This document shows positions 54,522-62,578 of a stretch of 64,000 nucleotides of DNA, one piece after another. The notes beneath the pieces are model-generated. The model was not told where the DNA came from. It saw nothing but the letters and a program-made list of their open reading frames with translations, and did no database searches. The DNA comes from Rhodoligotrophos appendicifer (GTDB lineage: Bacteria > Pseudomonadota > Alphaproteobacteria > Rhizobiales > Im1), in NCBI RefSeq assembly GCF_007474605.1, contig NZ_VHKL01000013.1, forward strand, positions 1 to 64,000. The letters are read 5' to 3'. The position numbers and the translations under genes were made by a program. Numbering within the stretch: the stretch's first letter is position 1; each line of letters opens with the position of its first letter.

Positions 54522-55337
54522 ATGAATTCTGGTAACAGTTGCCTATCGGCGCACGCAATCTGTCTGCGGCGTGTCTTGCTGTTAAGCAGCGTCCTTTTTT
54601 TGGGACTCGCTGGCGCGGGCTGCTCGACGACGAGTCCTATTGTGACGAGCGGAGACGTGACTCAAGCACCTGATCCTTTTGAGAAGGTGAATCGTGCTTC
54701 TTTGAGTGTCAATTTGGCCATCGACAAAGTTGTCATGCGTCCGATCAACACTGTGTACCGCACTCTTGTTCCTGAGCCTGGACGCCAAGCGTTCAGCAAC
54801 GTCTACGAGAATTCTCGCAGCCCGGTCATCCTGTTGAACGATCTGTTGCAGGGCGAGCCGAAGCGCGCGGGTCAGACCTTGGCAAGGTTCTTGATAAACT
54901 CTACCGTTGGCGTCGGTGGGCTGCTTGATGTCGCAGCCGCTAACGGCATACCCAGGCACTACGAGGACTTCGGTCAGACTTTAGGTGTCTGGGGCGTCAA
55001 AAATGGCCCTTACGTCGTTGTACCCCTGTTGGGTCCGACCACGTTTCGGGATGGAGTTGGAATGGCGGTGGACGTGCTGACGGATCCGCTGTTTTGGCTT
55101 TTTGGAGGCTTCGGAACCAATACGGATGAGGGCTGGGCTTATATGGGCGGTTCGATGCTCATAGCCTATGACAGCAATCGTGATGATTTCGAAGAGCTGC
55201 AGCGGAGTTCTATCGACCTTTATTCAGCTCTGCGAAGCGCCTATCTCCAGCATCGGCAATCCGAGCTCCTGAACGGCGGTGCAGCTGATCCCAACTCTCT
55301 GCCTGATATTCTGGATGACTTGCCACCCATCGAATGA
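54522..55337 (+). CDS. mlaA: MlaA/VacJ-family outer-membrane lipoprotein
   Basis: A 271-residue lipoprotein. The signal peptide ends LGLAGAGC (C34), so the mature protein should be lipidated; the -3 Gly is slightly unusual for a lipobox. The VacJ domain shows DPFEKVNRASLSVN, RPINTVYRTLVPEPGRQAFSN-like and GVWGVKNGPYVVVPLLGPTTF. MlaA removes phospholipids from the outer leaflet of the outer membrane. Here it accompanies HpnM (MlaC-like) and HpnN. Confidence 0.93.
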   Translation: MNSGNSCLSAHAICLRRVLLLSSVLFLGLAGAGCSTTSPIVTSGDVTQAPDPFEKVNRASLSVNLAIDKVVMRPINTVYRTLVPEPGRQAFSNVYENSRSPVILLNDLLQGEPKRAGQTLARFLINSTVGVGGLLDVAAANGIPRHYEDFGQTLGVWGVKNGPYVVVPLLGPTTFRDGVGMAVDVLTDPLFWLFGGFGTNTDEGWAYMGGSMLIAYDSNRDDFEELQRSSIDLYSALRSAYLQHRQSELLNGGAADPNSLPDILDDLPPIE

Positions 55338-55348
55338 GGCTCCAGATC

Positions 55349-55400
55349 ACCTCCAGGATACATCGGAGGTAGGAGGATCACACAGTAAAATGATCCTCCT
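55349..55400 (+). terminator. Two adjoining hairpins after mlaA
   Basis: ACCTCC-(10)-GGAGGT at 55349-55370 is directly followed by a perfect 10-bp stem, AGGAGGATCA-(10)-TGATCCTCCT, at 55371-55400. Both loops are 10 bases. Only TTCT follows, so this is not a classical U-tract terminator. It begins 12 bases after the mlaA stop and may protect or end the transcript. Confidence 0.45.
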
Positions 55401-55411
55401 TCTCGACCACG

Positions 55412-55549
55412 AGATCACAGGGAGGTGGGCACTGTTGCAGCGACCCACAGGCAGGTGAGTTGAAGTGTGATCTGTCCGAGGGGGAGCATCGAGGGTCACA
55501 CTCCCTCCCAGACCAAATGCGTGCTCCCAGGCTGAAGTCTGTGAGGGAG
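55412..55549. other. Hairpin-rich segment in a convergent spacer
   Basis: AGATCACA (55412-55419) pairs with TGTGATCT (55466-55473) around an inner GTGGG/CCCAC. AGTGTGA (55464-55470) can instead pair with TCACACT (55496-55502). A 13-bp stem with one mismatch joins 55501-55513 to 55537-55549. There is no coding frame. It may be a structured RNA or simply terminator material between the mlaA and kinase/PLP-enzyme genes. Confidence 0.4.
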
Positions 55550-55617
55550 AAGAACCTGAGCTAAAAGTCATCATTTGCGTTCGGGGACTGTGGGACGTTC
55601 CTCGAGTAATTGATCTG

Positions 55618-57966
55618 TCACGAAGACATTTGCTCTCGGCATTCGTTTAGAACCTCATCAAGGTTCTCGATCACCATATCTGCGTGTTTGACGTTGAACA
55701 CAATCGGCGGCCGGATCTTCAAGACGCAGCCATGCGGCCCTTCCGAGCCAATCAAAATGCCTCGTCGGCACAAGGCATTGACGACCCAGCGAGTTTCATT
55801 GCGGGCAGGCTGTTGGGATATTTGATCCGTTACCAACTCCACCCCGATGACAAGCCCGTGGCCACGGACGTCCCCGATGATCTCATGCCGATGCATCAGA
55901 TTTCTCAGGGCGTTTTTGAGGTATGCGCCGACCCTTCCGGAGTTTTCGATCAGTCCCTCCTCCTTAATGATATCGAGGACTGCTAGTCCGGCTGCGCAGG
56001 AGACGTTGTTGCCTCCAAATGTTGAGAAGAAACTCGTTTGGTCCAAAAGTGCGTCCATGATCTCCATTCGAGTTATGACTACACCGATAGGATGACCATT
56101 CCCCGCCGGCTTTCCGATTGTGACGATGTCCGGAAAAACCCCGTAGGTTTGATGACCCCACATGAAATTGCCCATGCGTCCAAATCCGGCCTGCACCTCG
56201 TCGGCGATGCAAAGCCCTCCTGCCGCATGAACCTTCTTGAAAACAGCGTCCAGATATCCCCTGGGAGCCTCAAGAACACCATTTGTGAGAAACGTCGAAT
56301 CGACCAGGAACGCAGCGGGTTTGACACCCCTCGCGGCCAGGCGGGCTATGGCTCTGTCTGCATCTGATGCATATCGTCGTGCAGTATCCGGACAGTCAGT
56401 CTTGTATGGGCCTCTATATCGATCAGGAGCCGTCAGCGTTTCTATGTGGTGGTCTTCTCTAGGGATCCGTCTCTCTGCAGGCGAAAAGGCATCAATCGCA
56501 TCCGTGATGCCATGATACGCGGATTCCATAAGCAAGCCGCCGGTATGGCCACTGAAAGCCTTCGCCATTCTCCAGGCGAGATCATTCGCCTCCGATCCAG
56601 AGTTTACAAAGGCACAAACCTTCAGGTCGCCCGGCAAGTGTTCTCCGAGACGCTCTGCAAGCGCGACAACTTGCTCACCGAGATATCGAGTGTTTGTATT
56701 GAGCGTGCTAACTTGTCGGGTGATTGCCTCAACAACCTTCGGATGGCAGTGACCGACGTGCGGCACATTGTTGTAAACATCCAAATAGCGCCTGCCAGTC
56801 GCATCGAATAGCCAGACGCCCTCACCTCTTACGATGTGAAGCGGTGCGTCGTAAAACAACTGCATTCGCGGATTCATCAAGCGTTGACGTCGGGATAACA
56901 GGTCACGCGCGGGGCCTTTTACTTTAATGGCCTTGTCATCCCGAACACCGCAGGCTTCCCGAACCCATCCCGTCACCTCCTCTCGGCCGAGGCTGTGGAG
57001 CTCATCGAGCCAGGCAACCGAAGGCGCCTCATAAATATGATTGTAGTCCAAGCGTGTGGGCAATTCCGTCCGTCGATAGAGGGAGATCAGGGCTGTGAGG
57101 GCGAGCCGCGCGGTAAGGCAGTCGAACAGTAAACCGATCTCAACTGGCTGCAATGGAACCGTCTCATTATACCCTCGAATGATCGCTTGAACCTCTGACC
57201 TGTCCCGACTCCTTGACATCAAGACATCGGTAATCGCGACCGCTAAGTCGTTAAGCAACGGGCCATGGTAAAGGTCGCCGAAGTCTATGATCCCGGCGAC
57301 GCGGTGAGGCTGAGTCACGTCGACCAGGACATTGTGTCCGTTGGCATCTCCATGAATGATTTGGGCACGGCAGACCTTCAGGTTCGGCAGTGTTTCAGAT
57401 GAGAAGGAATCAATAGTTCTGGAGAGAATCAATCGGTGTTCGCGGCTCGGTGCGCGGTCGCAGAATTGTTTGAGCTTCGGTAACTGCCGGATATCCCAAA
57501 GAAGCTCTCGTCCTGCCGAAGGATGAAACAGCCCCGAGAGAGCCTGACCAAGGCGAGCAATCATCCGCCCGTGATCGTATAAGAGATCCCCATTGATTGG
57601 GGAGTCTTCAATGAGCACACCCGGCAAAAACGACACCATGAAGGCAAGGTGAGTGACGCCCGCAGCCGTCGTGAACTCAAGATACTCCTCCCCCGACTCA
57701 CTGTGTCGAATGACGGGGATCGGAAGTTGCGGATTGACTTCCCGAACGTGTTTGAGTGCCGCCAACTGCAGTTCGACCTCTCCCGTTTGATCCTCCACGG
57801 TTGCTATTTTCAAGACGAACTGGGACTCGCCCCCAGCGGTTACCAAGAAATTTTGGTCACGCTCGCTGTAGAGCTCTCGGACAGTCCCTTGGACCCCGAA
57901 CAATGCAGTGGCTCGTTCAGCGTCCTGAAGCGTCAACTGCGGCGGGTTGAGCTTTAAATGCCTCAT
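55618..57966 (-). CDS. Fused APH-type kinase and class III PLP enzyme (possible amino-alcohol kinase/phospho-lyase)
   Basis: A 782-residue two-domain protein. Residues 1 to about 320 are an aminoglycoside-phosphotransferase-fold kinase, with catalytic HGDANGHN (205-212) and D228 in IDFGD. Residues from about 360 to the end are a class III aminotransferase: SGSEAND (456-462), D589 (ADEVQAGFG) and PLP lysine K619 (TIGKPAGNGHP). In mammals separate relatives phosphorylate hydroxylysine and then eliminate phosphate from phospho-hydroxylysine or phosphoethanolamine. A fusion could do both steps. I chose ATG 57966, which follows GGAGG by 5 bases; ATG 57993 would add nine residues. Confidence 0.88.
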   Translation of the reverse strand: MRHLKLNPPQLTLQDAERATALFGVQGTVRELYSERDQNFLVTAGGESQFVLKIATVEDQTGEVELQLAALKHVREVNPQLPIPVIRHSESGEEYLEFTTAAGVTHLAFMVSFLPGVLIEDSPINGDLLYDHGRMIARLGQALSGLFHPSAGRELLWDIRQLPKLKQFCDRAPSREHRLILSRTIDSFSSETLPNLKVCRAQIIHGDANGHNVLVDVTQPHRVAGIIDFGDLYHGPLLNDLAVAITDVLMSRSRDRSEVQAIIRGYNETVPLQPVEIGLLFDCLTARLALTALISLYRRTELPTRLDYNHIYEAPSVAWLDELHSLGREEVTGWVREACGVRDDKAIKVKGPARDLLSRRQRLMNPRMQLFYDAPLHIVRGEGVWLFDATGRRYLDVYNNVPHVGHCHPKVVEAITRQVSTLNTNTRYLGEQVVALAERLGEHLPGDLKVCAFVNSGSEANDLAWRMAKAFSGHTGGLLMESAYHGITDAIDAFSPAERRIPREDHHIETLTAPDRYRGPYKTDCPDTARRYASDADRAIARLAARGVKPAAFLVDSTFLTNGVLEAPRGYLDAVFKKVHAAGGLCIADEVQAGFGRMGNFMWGHQTYGVFPDIVTIGKPAGNGHPIGVVITRMEIMDALLDQTSFFSTFGGNNVSCAAGLAVLDIIKEEGLIENSGRVGAYLKNALRNLMHRHEIIGDVRGHGLVIGVELVTDQISQQPARNETRWVVNALCRRGILIGSEGPHGCVLKIRPPIVFNVKHADMVIENLDEVLNECREQMSS

Positions 57967-58040
57967 GAATGCCTCCGGGAACGAGCGGTCCATATCGACG
58001 TTGTCCGTTCAAGTTCAACCACTTCGCAGAGCCCTTGAAA

Positions 58041-58445
58041 ATGCTTCAGATCAGACCGCATAAGGTCGCGTTTATCATCGCCAAGTCGATGCAGTTTGAT
58101 GCGGCCGACGTGATGACCGAACCTAACCCAGGGTCCAATCCTACGGACGATGGGATGATTGAGATCCTTGAAGATCATAAAGACAATGCGACTTTGACCG
58201 AGTTGTGGGGCTCAATCCGCGGCCTGAATGACGCTGAGAAGATCGATCTCATAGCATTGACGTGGTTTGGACGTGACGGGGATTCTGCCGATGAGTTTGA
58301 GGGCTTTCGTCAGGATGCCAGAGAGTTTGAGAACCCTGACCTCACCGCTTACCTGGGCCGTATGCCTCTCTTGGCAAACTATCTCGAGACGGCTTTGTCC
58401 ATGCTCGGTTATGACGTCGCTGGCTTGGAGAGAGAAGCCTATTGA
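58041..58445 (+). CDS. DUF3775 domain protein
   Basis: A 134-residue acidic protein with the DUF3775 pattern IRPHKVAFIIAKS at the start, ELWGSIRGLNDAEKIDLIALTWFGRD in the middle and a C-terminal YLETALSMLGYD. I chose ATG 58041. The function is unknown; the family is common in alphaproteobacteria. It is divergent from the kinase/PLP fusion (74 bases) and convergent with the SDR (7 bases). Confidence 0.8.
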   Translation: MLQIRPHKVAFIIAKSMQFDAADVMTEPNPGSNPTDDGMIEILEDHKDNATLTELWGSIRGLNDAEKIDLIALTWFGRDGDSADEFEGFRQDAREFENPDLTAYLGRMPLLANYLETALSMLGYDVAGLEREAY

Positions 58446-58452
58446 GGAGATT

Positions 58453-59217
58453 TTACGCGAGCGCTTCCAGGGATTCCGGAAGGATTTGCCCGCCATCGAC
58501 AACAATCGTTTGGCCTGTGATGTAACCGGCCTCCTCCGAGGCAAGGAAAAGGGCCGCGTATCCCACATCCACAACTCGTCCTAGGCGCTTAAGCGGGATC
58601 GACGCCGCCATCCCGCGCTCATAGTCCTCGCCGAGATCTCCGAGACCCTCTGTCGCGATATTGCCGGGCATAACAGCGTTCACAGTGATGCGATACTTCG
58701 CGAGCTCAATGGCCACCGTCCTGAGAAATCCGAGCTGTCCTGCTTTGGAAGCACCGTAGTGTGCCCATCCAGGAAAGCCCGTGATCGGGCCTGTAATGGA
58801 GGATGTAATGACAATCCTGCCTGATTGAGACCTCTTGAGATACGGTAGACAGGCTTTGACCGATAGAAACGTCCCCTTTAAGTTTGTCGCTAGGACTTCG
58901 TCCCACTGGCCGACAGACATGTCCTCGATTCCGATCTGCGGAAAGATGCCTGCATTAGCACATAGGACATCTATCCCACCGTGACGATCGGCTGCTGAAC
59001 GGCTCATCCGCTCCATATCATCCCAATTAGTCACATCGGCGGCAAATGACGAGGCACCGTTGCCAAGTTCAGCAGCGCAGCTCGCGCCCTCTTCAGCATT
59101 TCTGGAGACGACCAAGACCCGGGCACCCTTGGAAGCAAAGACTTGGGCAATCCCCCTTCCAATCCCCTTGCTGGCTCCGGTTACGACGACAGACTTCCCA
59201 GTCATTGACGTCAGCAT
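58453..59217 (-). CDS. Short-chain dehydrogenase/reductase, FabG-like
   Basis: A 254-residue classical SDR: VVVTGASKGIGRGIAQV, LCANAGIFP, a Ser in ITSSITG and YGASK as the catalytic Tyr-Lys. The C-terminal GQTIVVDGGQILPES is typical of 3-oxoacyl-ACP reductase-like SDRs. I chose ATG 59217, with GGGAG about 10 bases upstream; ATG 59205 is possible. It lies just after a strong terminator on the same strand, so it needs its own promoter in about 15-40 bases or read-through. The substrate is unknown. Confidence 0.88.
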   Translation of the reverse strand: MLTSMTGKSVVVTGASKGIGRGIAQVFASKGARVLVVSRNAEEGASCAAELGNGASSFAADVTNWDDMERMSRSAADRHGGIDVLCANAGIFPQIGIEDMSVGQWDEVLATNLKGTFLSVKACLPYLKRSQSGRIVITSSITGPITGFPGWAHYGASKAGQLGFLRTVAIELAKYRITVNAVMPGNIATEGLGDLGEDYERGMAASIPLKRLGRVVDVGYAALFLASEEAGYITGQTIVVDGGQILPESLEALA

Positions 59218-59231
59218 TCGCGTGCACTCCC

Positions 59232-59262
59232 AAAAAAAAGCACCGCTCGAAGGCGGTGCTTT
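59232..59262 (-). terminator. Intrinsic terminator of the DUF1328 gene
   Basis: In transcript sense (minus strand) a perfect 10-bp stem, AAAGCACCGC-CTTCGA-GCGGTGCTTT, runs straight into a T tract (59232-59239 read as A on the plus strand). It lies 20 bases after the DUF1328 stop and 15 bases before the SDR start. Confidence 0.9.
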
Positions 59263-59281
59263 CACCTGACGAAAGATACCG

Positions 59282-59446
59282 TCAAGCCCTTCTTGCAAAG
59301 TGCATCACAAGTGATACGACAAGCGCAATCAAGAATACAACAAACAAGACTTTCGCAATCATCGCGGCCGTTCCCGCCACGCCGCCGAAGCCCAAGGCGG
59401 CTGCAATCAAGGCAACGATGAGAAAGGTCAACGCCCAGCCTAACAT
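59282..59446 (-). CDS. DUF1328 (YtjA-type) small membrane protein
   Basis: A 54-residue protein read directly from the minus strand: [20 protein letters not shown], then [20 protein letters not shown], ending HFARRA. It has two hydrophobic helices with a Gly-rich turn, the YtjA/DUF1328 pattern. GAAGGAG precedes the ATG by 7 bases, and a strong intrinsic terminator follows. Relatives are small inner-membrane proteins often linked with stress response; the role is unknown. It is read in a different frame from the longer overlapping frame there. Confidence 0.88.
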   Translation of the reverse strand: MLGWALTFLIVALIAAALGFGGVAGTAAMIAKVLFVVFLIALVVSLVMHFARRA

Positions 59447-59508
59447 CGACAAACTCCTTCAACTAAACTTGATGCCTAAACGCGGTCGGGGAAAATTGGT
59501 TGCCCGAT

Positions 59509-60417
59509 TCAATGCCCCTTTTGAGGTGCCGATCGATCGGCAGATGCATGTTCAATCTTTCGCTGTCTTAGATGTTCTGCCAACGACACTCCTATAAGGA
59601 GCCAGAACATGCCTACGAGGCACCCCATGACCACATCCGAGAGATAGTGAACTCCCAACACGAGACGGCTAAAGCAGATAAGCATAATCAACGTGCAGGC
59701 CCAGTAAACACCCTCAAATCGGAGCCGTAGCGTCATCCCTTCTCGGAGATATAAATAAGCTATCACTCCGAATGTTGCTACAGCGGCCGTTGCATGGCCA
59801 CTAGGAAAGCTGGGTGAAGCTTCTGTGACATCGGTTAGAAAAGTTGGTCTCGGCCGATCTATCAGGAATTTTGCTCCCCATGTAGTGGCGGTTGCTCCGC
59901 TCATCGTGAGCCAGAGAGGGAAGATATAAGTCGCCTTCTGGAAAACAATGAGAAGCGAAGTCATTACTGCGGATGCCCCCAGCATAAAGGGAACCGTTCC
60001 GTAGAAAGTGATAAATACAAATATTTCGAGAACAGGAGATCCCCGTAAGATGGATAATGCGTTGTTTACTTGGTTGTCGATCTCGATCGAACCCTGCGCC
60101 TCGAACATATCCTGAATTATTTCCCCGGCTAAAATAGAAATATAAAATAAAAAAATAATCAATAATGTTAGCGGCAACCCTGAGAAGGATTTTATTTGTA
60201 GCCTTTTCTTAAAATACTCCCCGAGTCTTGGAAAGTATCCAATAAACGACGATCTTGTCGTTTCCACCCACTGATGAGATCCAATCCGTTGGCCGACCCG
60301 CAAGACGAGTTTTCCATGTCGAGAAGCGGACCTCACGACGACCCAAGCGAGTTGATGGAGCAACAAGATTGCGACGAACAGACCGACAGCGAACGAAAGA
60401 GGCACGTTTTCAGTCAT
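59509..60417 (-). CDS. PAP2-family membrane phosphatase
   Basis: A 302-residue multi-TM phosphatase. The three catalytic motifs are KFLIDRPRP, SFPSGHAT and SRLVLGVHYLSD. About 75 residues before the first core TM contain an extra N-terminal TM and a basic stretch. It likely dephosphorylates undecaprenyl diphosphate or phosphatidic acid-type lipids. The codons for LTLLIIFLFYISIL (about 60120-60175) are extremely AT-rich: 18 of 60 bases are G/C in 60121-60180. Confidence 0.9.
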   Translation of the reverse strand: MTENVPLSFAVGLFVAILLLHQLAWVVVRSASRHGKLVLRVGQRIGSHQWVETTRSSFIGYFPRLGEYFKKRLQIKSFSGLPLTLLIIFLFYISILAGEIIQDMFEAQGSIEIDNQVNNALSILRGSPVLEIFVFITFYGTVPFMLGASAVMTSLLIVFQKATYIFPLWLTMSGATATTWGAKFLIDRPRPTFLTDVTEASPSFPSGHATAAVATFGVIAYLYLREGMTLRLRFEGVYWACTLIMLICFSRLVLGVHYLSDVVMGCLVGMFWLLIGVSLAEHLRQRKIEHASADRSAPQKGH

Positions 60418-60492
60418 GGTTTGTTGCTGGCTTAAAATTCATGTGAGATAAACAGGCTTGCAGCTTAGGCTTCAAATGATTTTCTCCGTTTA

Positions 60493-61758
60493 TCATCTTT
60501 CAAAAAGCCCAAAGACCTCCAAATGCGCGGACCATTTAAATTGGTCGATCGGGACAATTCGCGTTAGGCGATAGCCTCCGCCGATCAGAATTGCCGCGTC
60601 GCGAGCGAAGCTGTTCACGTCGCAAGAGACTGAAACAGCCTTGGGAACTGTTGATCTGGCGAGTTCGCGAACCTGAGCTTCTGCCCCCGCTCTCGGCGGG
60701 TCCAAAATCACGGTCTCATAGCGGTTCAGATCGACAGATGACAATGGCCGCTTATAGAGGTCGCGAGTTTCTGCACGTATGGGCCGAAGACCCTGAGAAA
60801 ATCGGGCCGCGGTCGTCAGTGCAAGGATGGCAGCAGCGTTTCCGTCAATGGCATGAACCGCACTTCTGCCTGCAAGCTCAAATGTGAACGGTCCGATGCC
60901 GCAAAAGAGATCTGCAACAGTTTCTGCGCCCTTTGACGCGGTCGACACGAGTGCTCGGAGAAGCTCCTGCCCCTTGGCCGTCGCTTGTAAGAACCCTCCG
61001 GGCGGCAGCACCACGCGCACCTGTCCAATGAGGACGACAGGCTGTCGCTGCTCGACGACAAGCTCTGAACCGACTGTTAATCGGGCCAGACCATACTCCT
61101 GAGCCAGACTTGCCAGGTCCATCCGCAGATCGAGACTGATGTCACGCGGGCCCCTGACATGACAACTGATGCCGCCATCAGTTCCGTCCACCTGAACGTC
61201 TAATCCTTTGTAATCCGGACCGAAGACACGGCCGATGGCACGCGCCAATTCTGGAGCGGCTCTCAGCCCGGATGCGAGAATGGGACAAGTTTCAATGTCC
61301 TGGAGGTGATGAGTACGGGCTCCCATAAACCCTGCTTGCACATGGCCGGCTATATGGCGGACATGCAGAACGACTCGTCTGCGGCCGTCCCCATGAGCGT
61401 CGACCACAGGTTCGGGATCGACATCAATGCCGCGTTGGCGAAGCGCTTCCAACAGCAGCTGCCGCTTCCACGCTTTGTAGTTTGCCTCATGCCAATGTTG
61501 CAGAGAACATCCTCCGCATCGACCGAAATACTGACAAAAGGGCTCTGCGCGCTCGGAGCTTGTCTGCAGAACCTGGGTCAGTCGTCCGCGGTCACCAGTC
61601 CTTTGGACACGTACGGTTTCCCCAGGCAGACCCAAGGGGATGAAGATCGTGTCCTCACCCAGGGTTGCGATGCCGTCGCCCCTTCGTCCGACGCCGGAGA
61701 TTTTGACAATCTGTTCGCCACCTGTAGACATTGGTGAATTCGAGGCTTTCAAGATCAA
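60493..61758 (-). CDS. TRAM-domain RNA (uracil-5-)-methyltransferase, RumA/TrmA family
   Basis: A 421-residue SAM-dependent enzyme that methylates uridine in rRNA or tRNA. The N-terminal TRAM domain is at about 15-70. Cysteines for a 4Fe-4S cluster are C74, C80 and C83 (FCQYFGRCGGC) and a distal TCPIL. The SAM site is VADLFCGIGPFTFEL and the substrate motif is ILDPPRAGAEAQ. The catalytic Cys is in VSCDVNSFARDA, a variant of the usual SCNPxTxxRD. RlmD- or TrmA-type specificity cannot be separated by eye. Confidence 0.9.
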   Translation of the reverse strand: MILKASNSPMSTGGEQIVKISGVGRRGDGIATLGEDTIFIPLGLPGETVRVQRTGDRGRLTQVLQTSSERAEPFCQYFGRCGGCSLQHWHEANYKAWKRQLLLEALRQRGIDVDPEPVVDAHGDGRRRVVLHVRHIAGHVQAGFMGARTHHLQDIETCPILASGLRAAPELARAIGRVFGPDYKGLDVQVDGTDGGISCHVRGPRDISLDLRMDLASLAQEYGLARLTVGSELVVEQRQPVVLIGQVRVVLPPGGFLQATAKGQELLRALVSTASKGAETVADLFCGIGPFTFELAGRSAVHAIDGNAAAILALTTAARFSQGLRPIRAETRDLYKRPLSSVDLNRYETVILDPPRAGAEAQVRELARSTVPKAVSVSCDVNSFARDAAILIGGGYRLTRIVPIDQFKWSAHLEVFGLFER

Positions 61759-61795
61759 AGGTCCATTCTTCTAGTTTGTCAGACGGATACAATAA

Positions 61796-62578
61796 ATGTC
61801 GGATGAAATGACGCTTGGAATAATTGGCGCCGGCAGCTTTGCAGCCTATTTCGTTGCATCGCTCCGGCGCAGCGGGTCAAAGGCAGAAATTTCTGTCTCT
61901 CCCAGGAACCGTCAAATTGCCGAGCATTTGGCGGCAAATCATGGATGTTTAATAGCCGAAGACAATGCAGCAGTCGCGAAGAGCAGCAAGATTGTGCTGC
62001 TTGCCGTTCGGCCACCGGACGTAGTGTCCGCCTTGTCCGGGTTCCAGTTTGAGCCAGATCAGACGTTGATTTCAGCTGTTGCGGGAGTGTCATGCAATGA
62101 ATTGAAGACGCATGCGGGCCGGGTCAGACGGATTGTCAGGATCATGCCGGCAGCCTACATTGAAACCGGGTTGGGGTTCTTCCCAATTTATCCTGAAGAC
62201 GATTTGGTCCGCAGCTTTTTAACTCCAGCGGGCATCGTAACCAGCTTCGCTTCGGAAGAGGAGTTCGGCACCGCACTTTTGGGAGCATGCCTTTCGGGAT
62301 GGCTTTACGCTTTCTTCGATGATCTCGTAAAAACATTCCAAAAATATGGGATTTCTGAGGAAGTCGCGAGACAGCTCGTACTGGCAAATGTTAGGGGAAC
62401 GGCGAACTACGCGATGGAAACGCCAGGTCGGTCGCTTCAAGAGATCTCCGATAGTATCGCCACAGACGGGACGTACACATTGGCCGGCCTAAACGAACTA
62501 TTGGGAGCCGTGCCATTCTCTGGTTGGCGAAGCGCATTAGACACTGTTGAAAAACTGAGACGCGGAGCCGAGCGTTAA
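61796..62578 (+). CDS. Pyrroline-5-carboxylate reductase-like protein (ProC family)
   Basis: A 260-residue protein. The Rossmann domain starts LGIIGAGSFAAYFVASLRRS, then VLLAVRPPDVVSAL and a helical dimerisation domain. The typical ProC C-terminus (TSPGGTT) is not conserved: here the equivalent region reads ESD-less SIATDGTYTLAGLNEL. It may be a ProC paralogue acting on another imine rather than the main proline enzyme. The ATG is 37 bases from the divergent methyltransferase, and the 3' end overlaps the ABC-F gene by 4 bases. Confidence 0.82.
   Translation: MSDEMTLGIIGAGSFAAYFVASLRRSGSKAEISVSPRNRQIAEHLAANHGCLIAEDNAAVAKSSKIVLLAVRPPDVVSALSGFQFEPDQTLISAVAGVSCNELKTHAGRVRRIVRIMPAAYIETGLGFFPIYPEDDLVRSFLTPAGIVTSFASEEEFGTALLGACLSGWLYAFFDDLVKTFQKYGISEEVARQLVLANVRGTANYAMETPGRSLQEISDSIATDGTYTLAGLNELLGAVPFSGWRSALDTVEKLRRGAER

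Noticed and set aside
60121-60180. AT-rich tract in the PAP2 gene considered as an insertion or promoter
   Set aside because: It is in frame and encodes a transmembrane helix rich in Ile, Leu and Phe; the coding sense explains most of the AT content.
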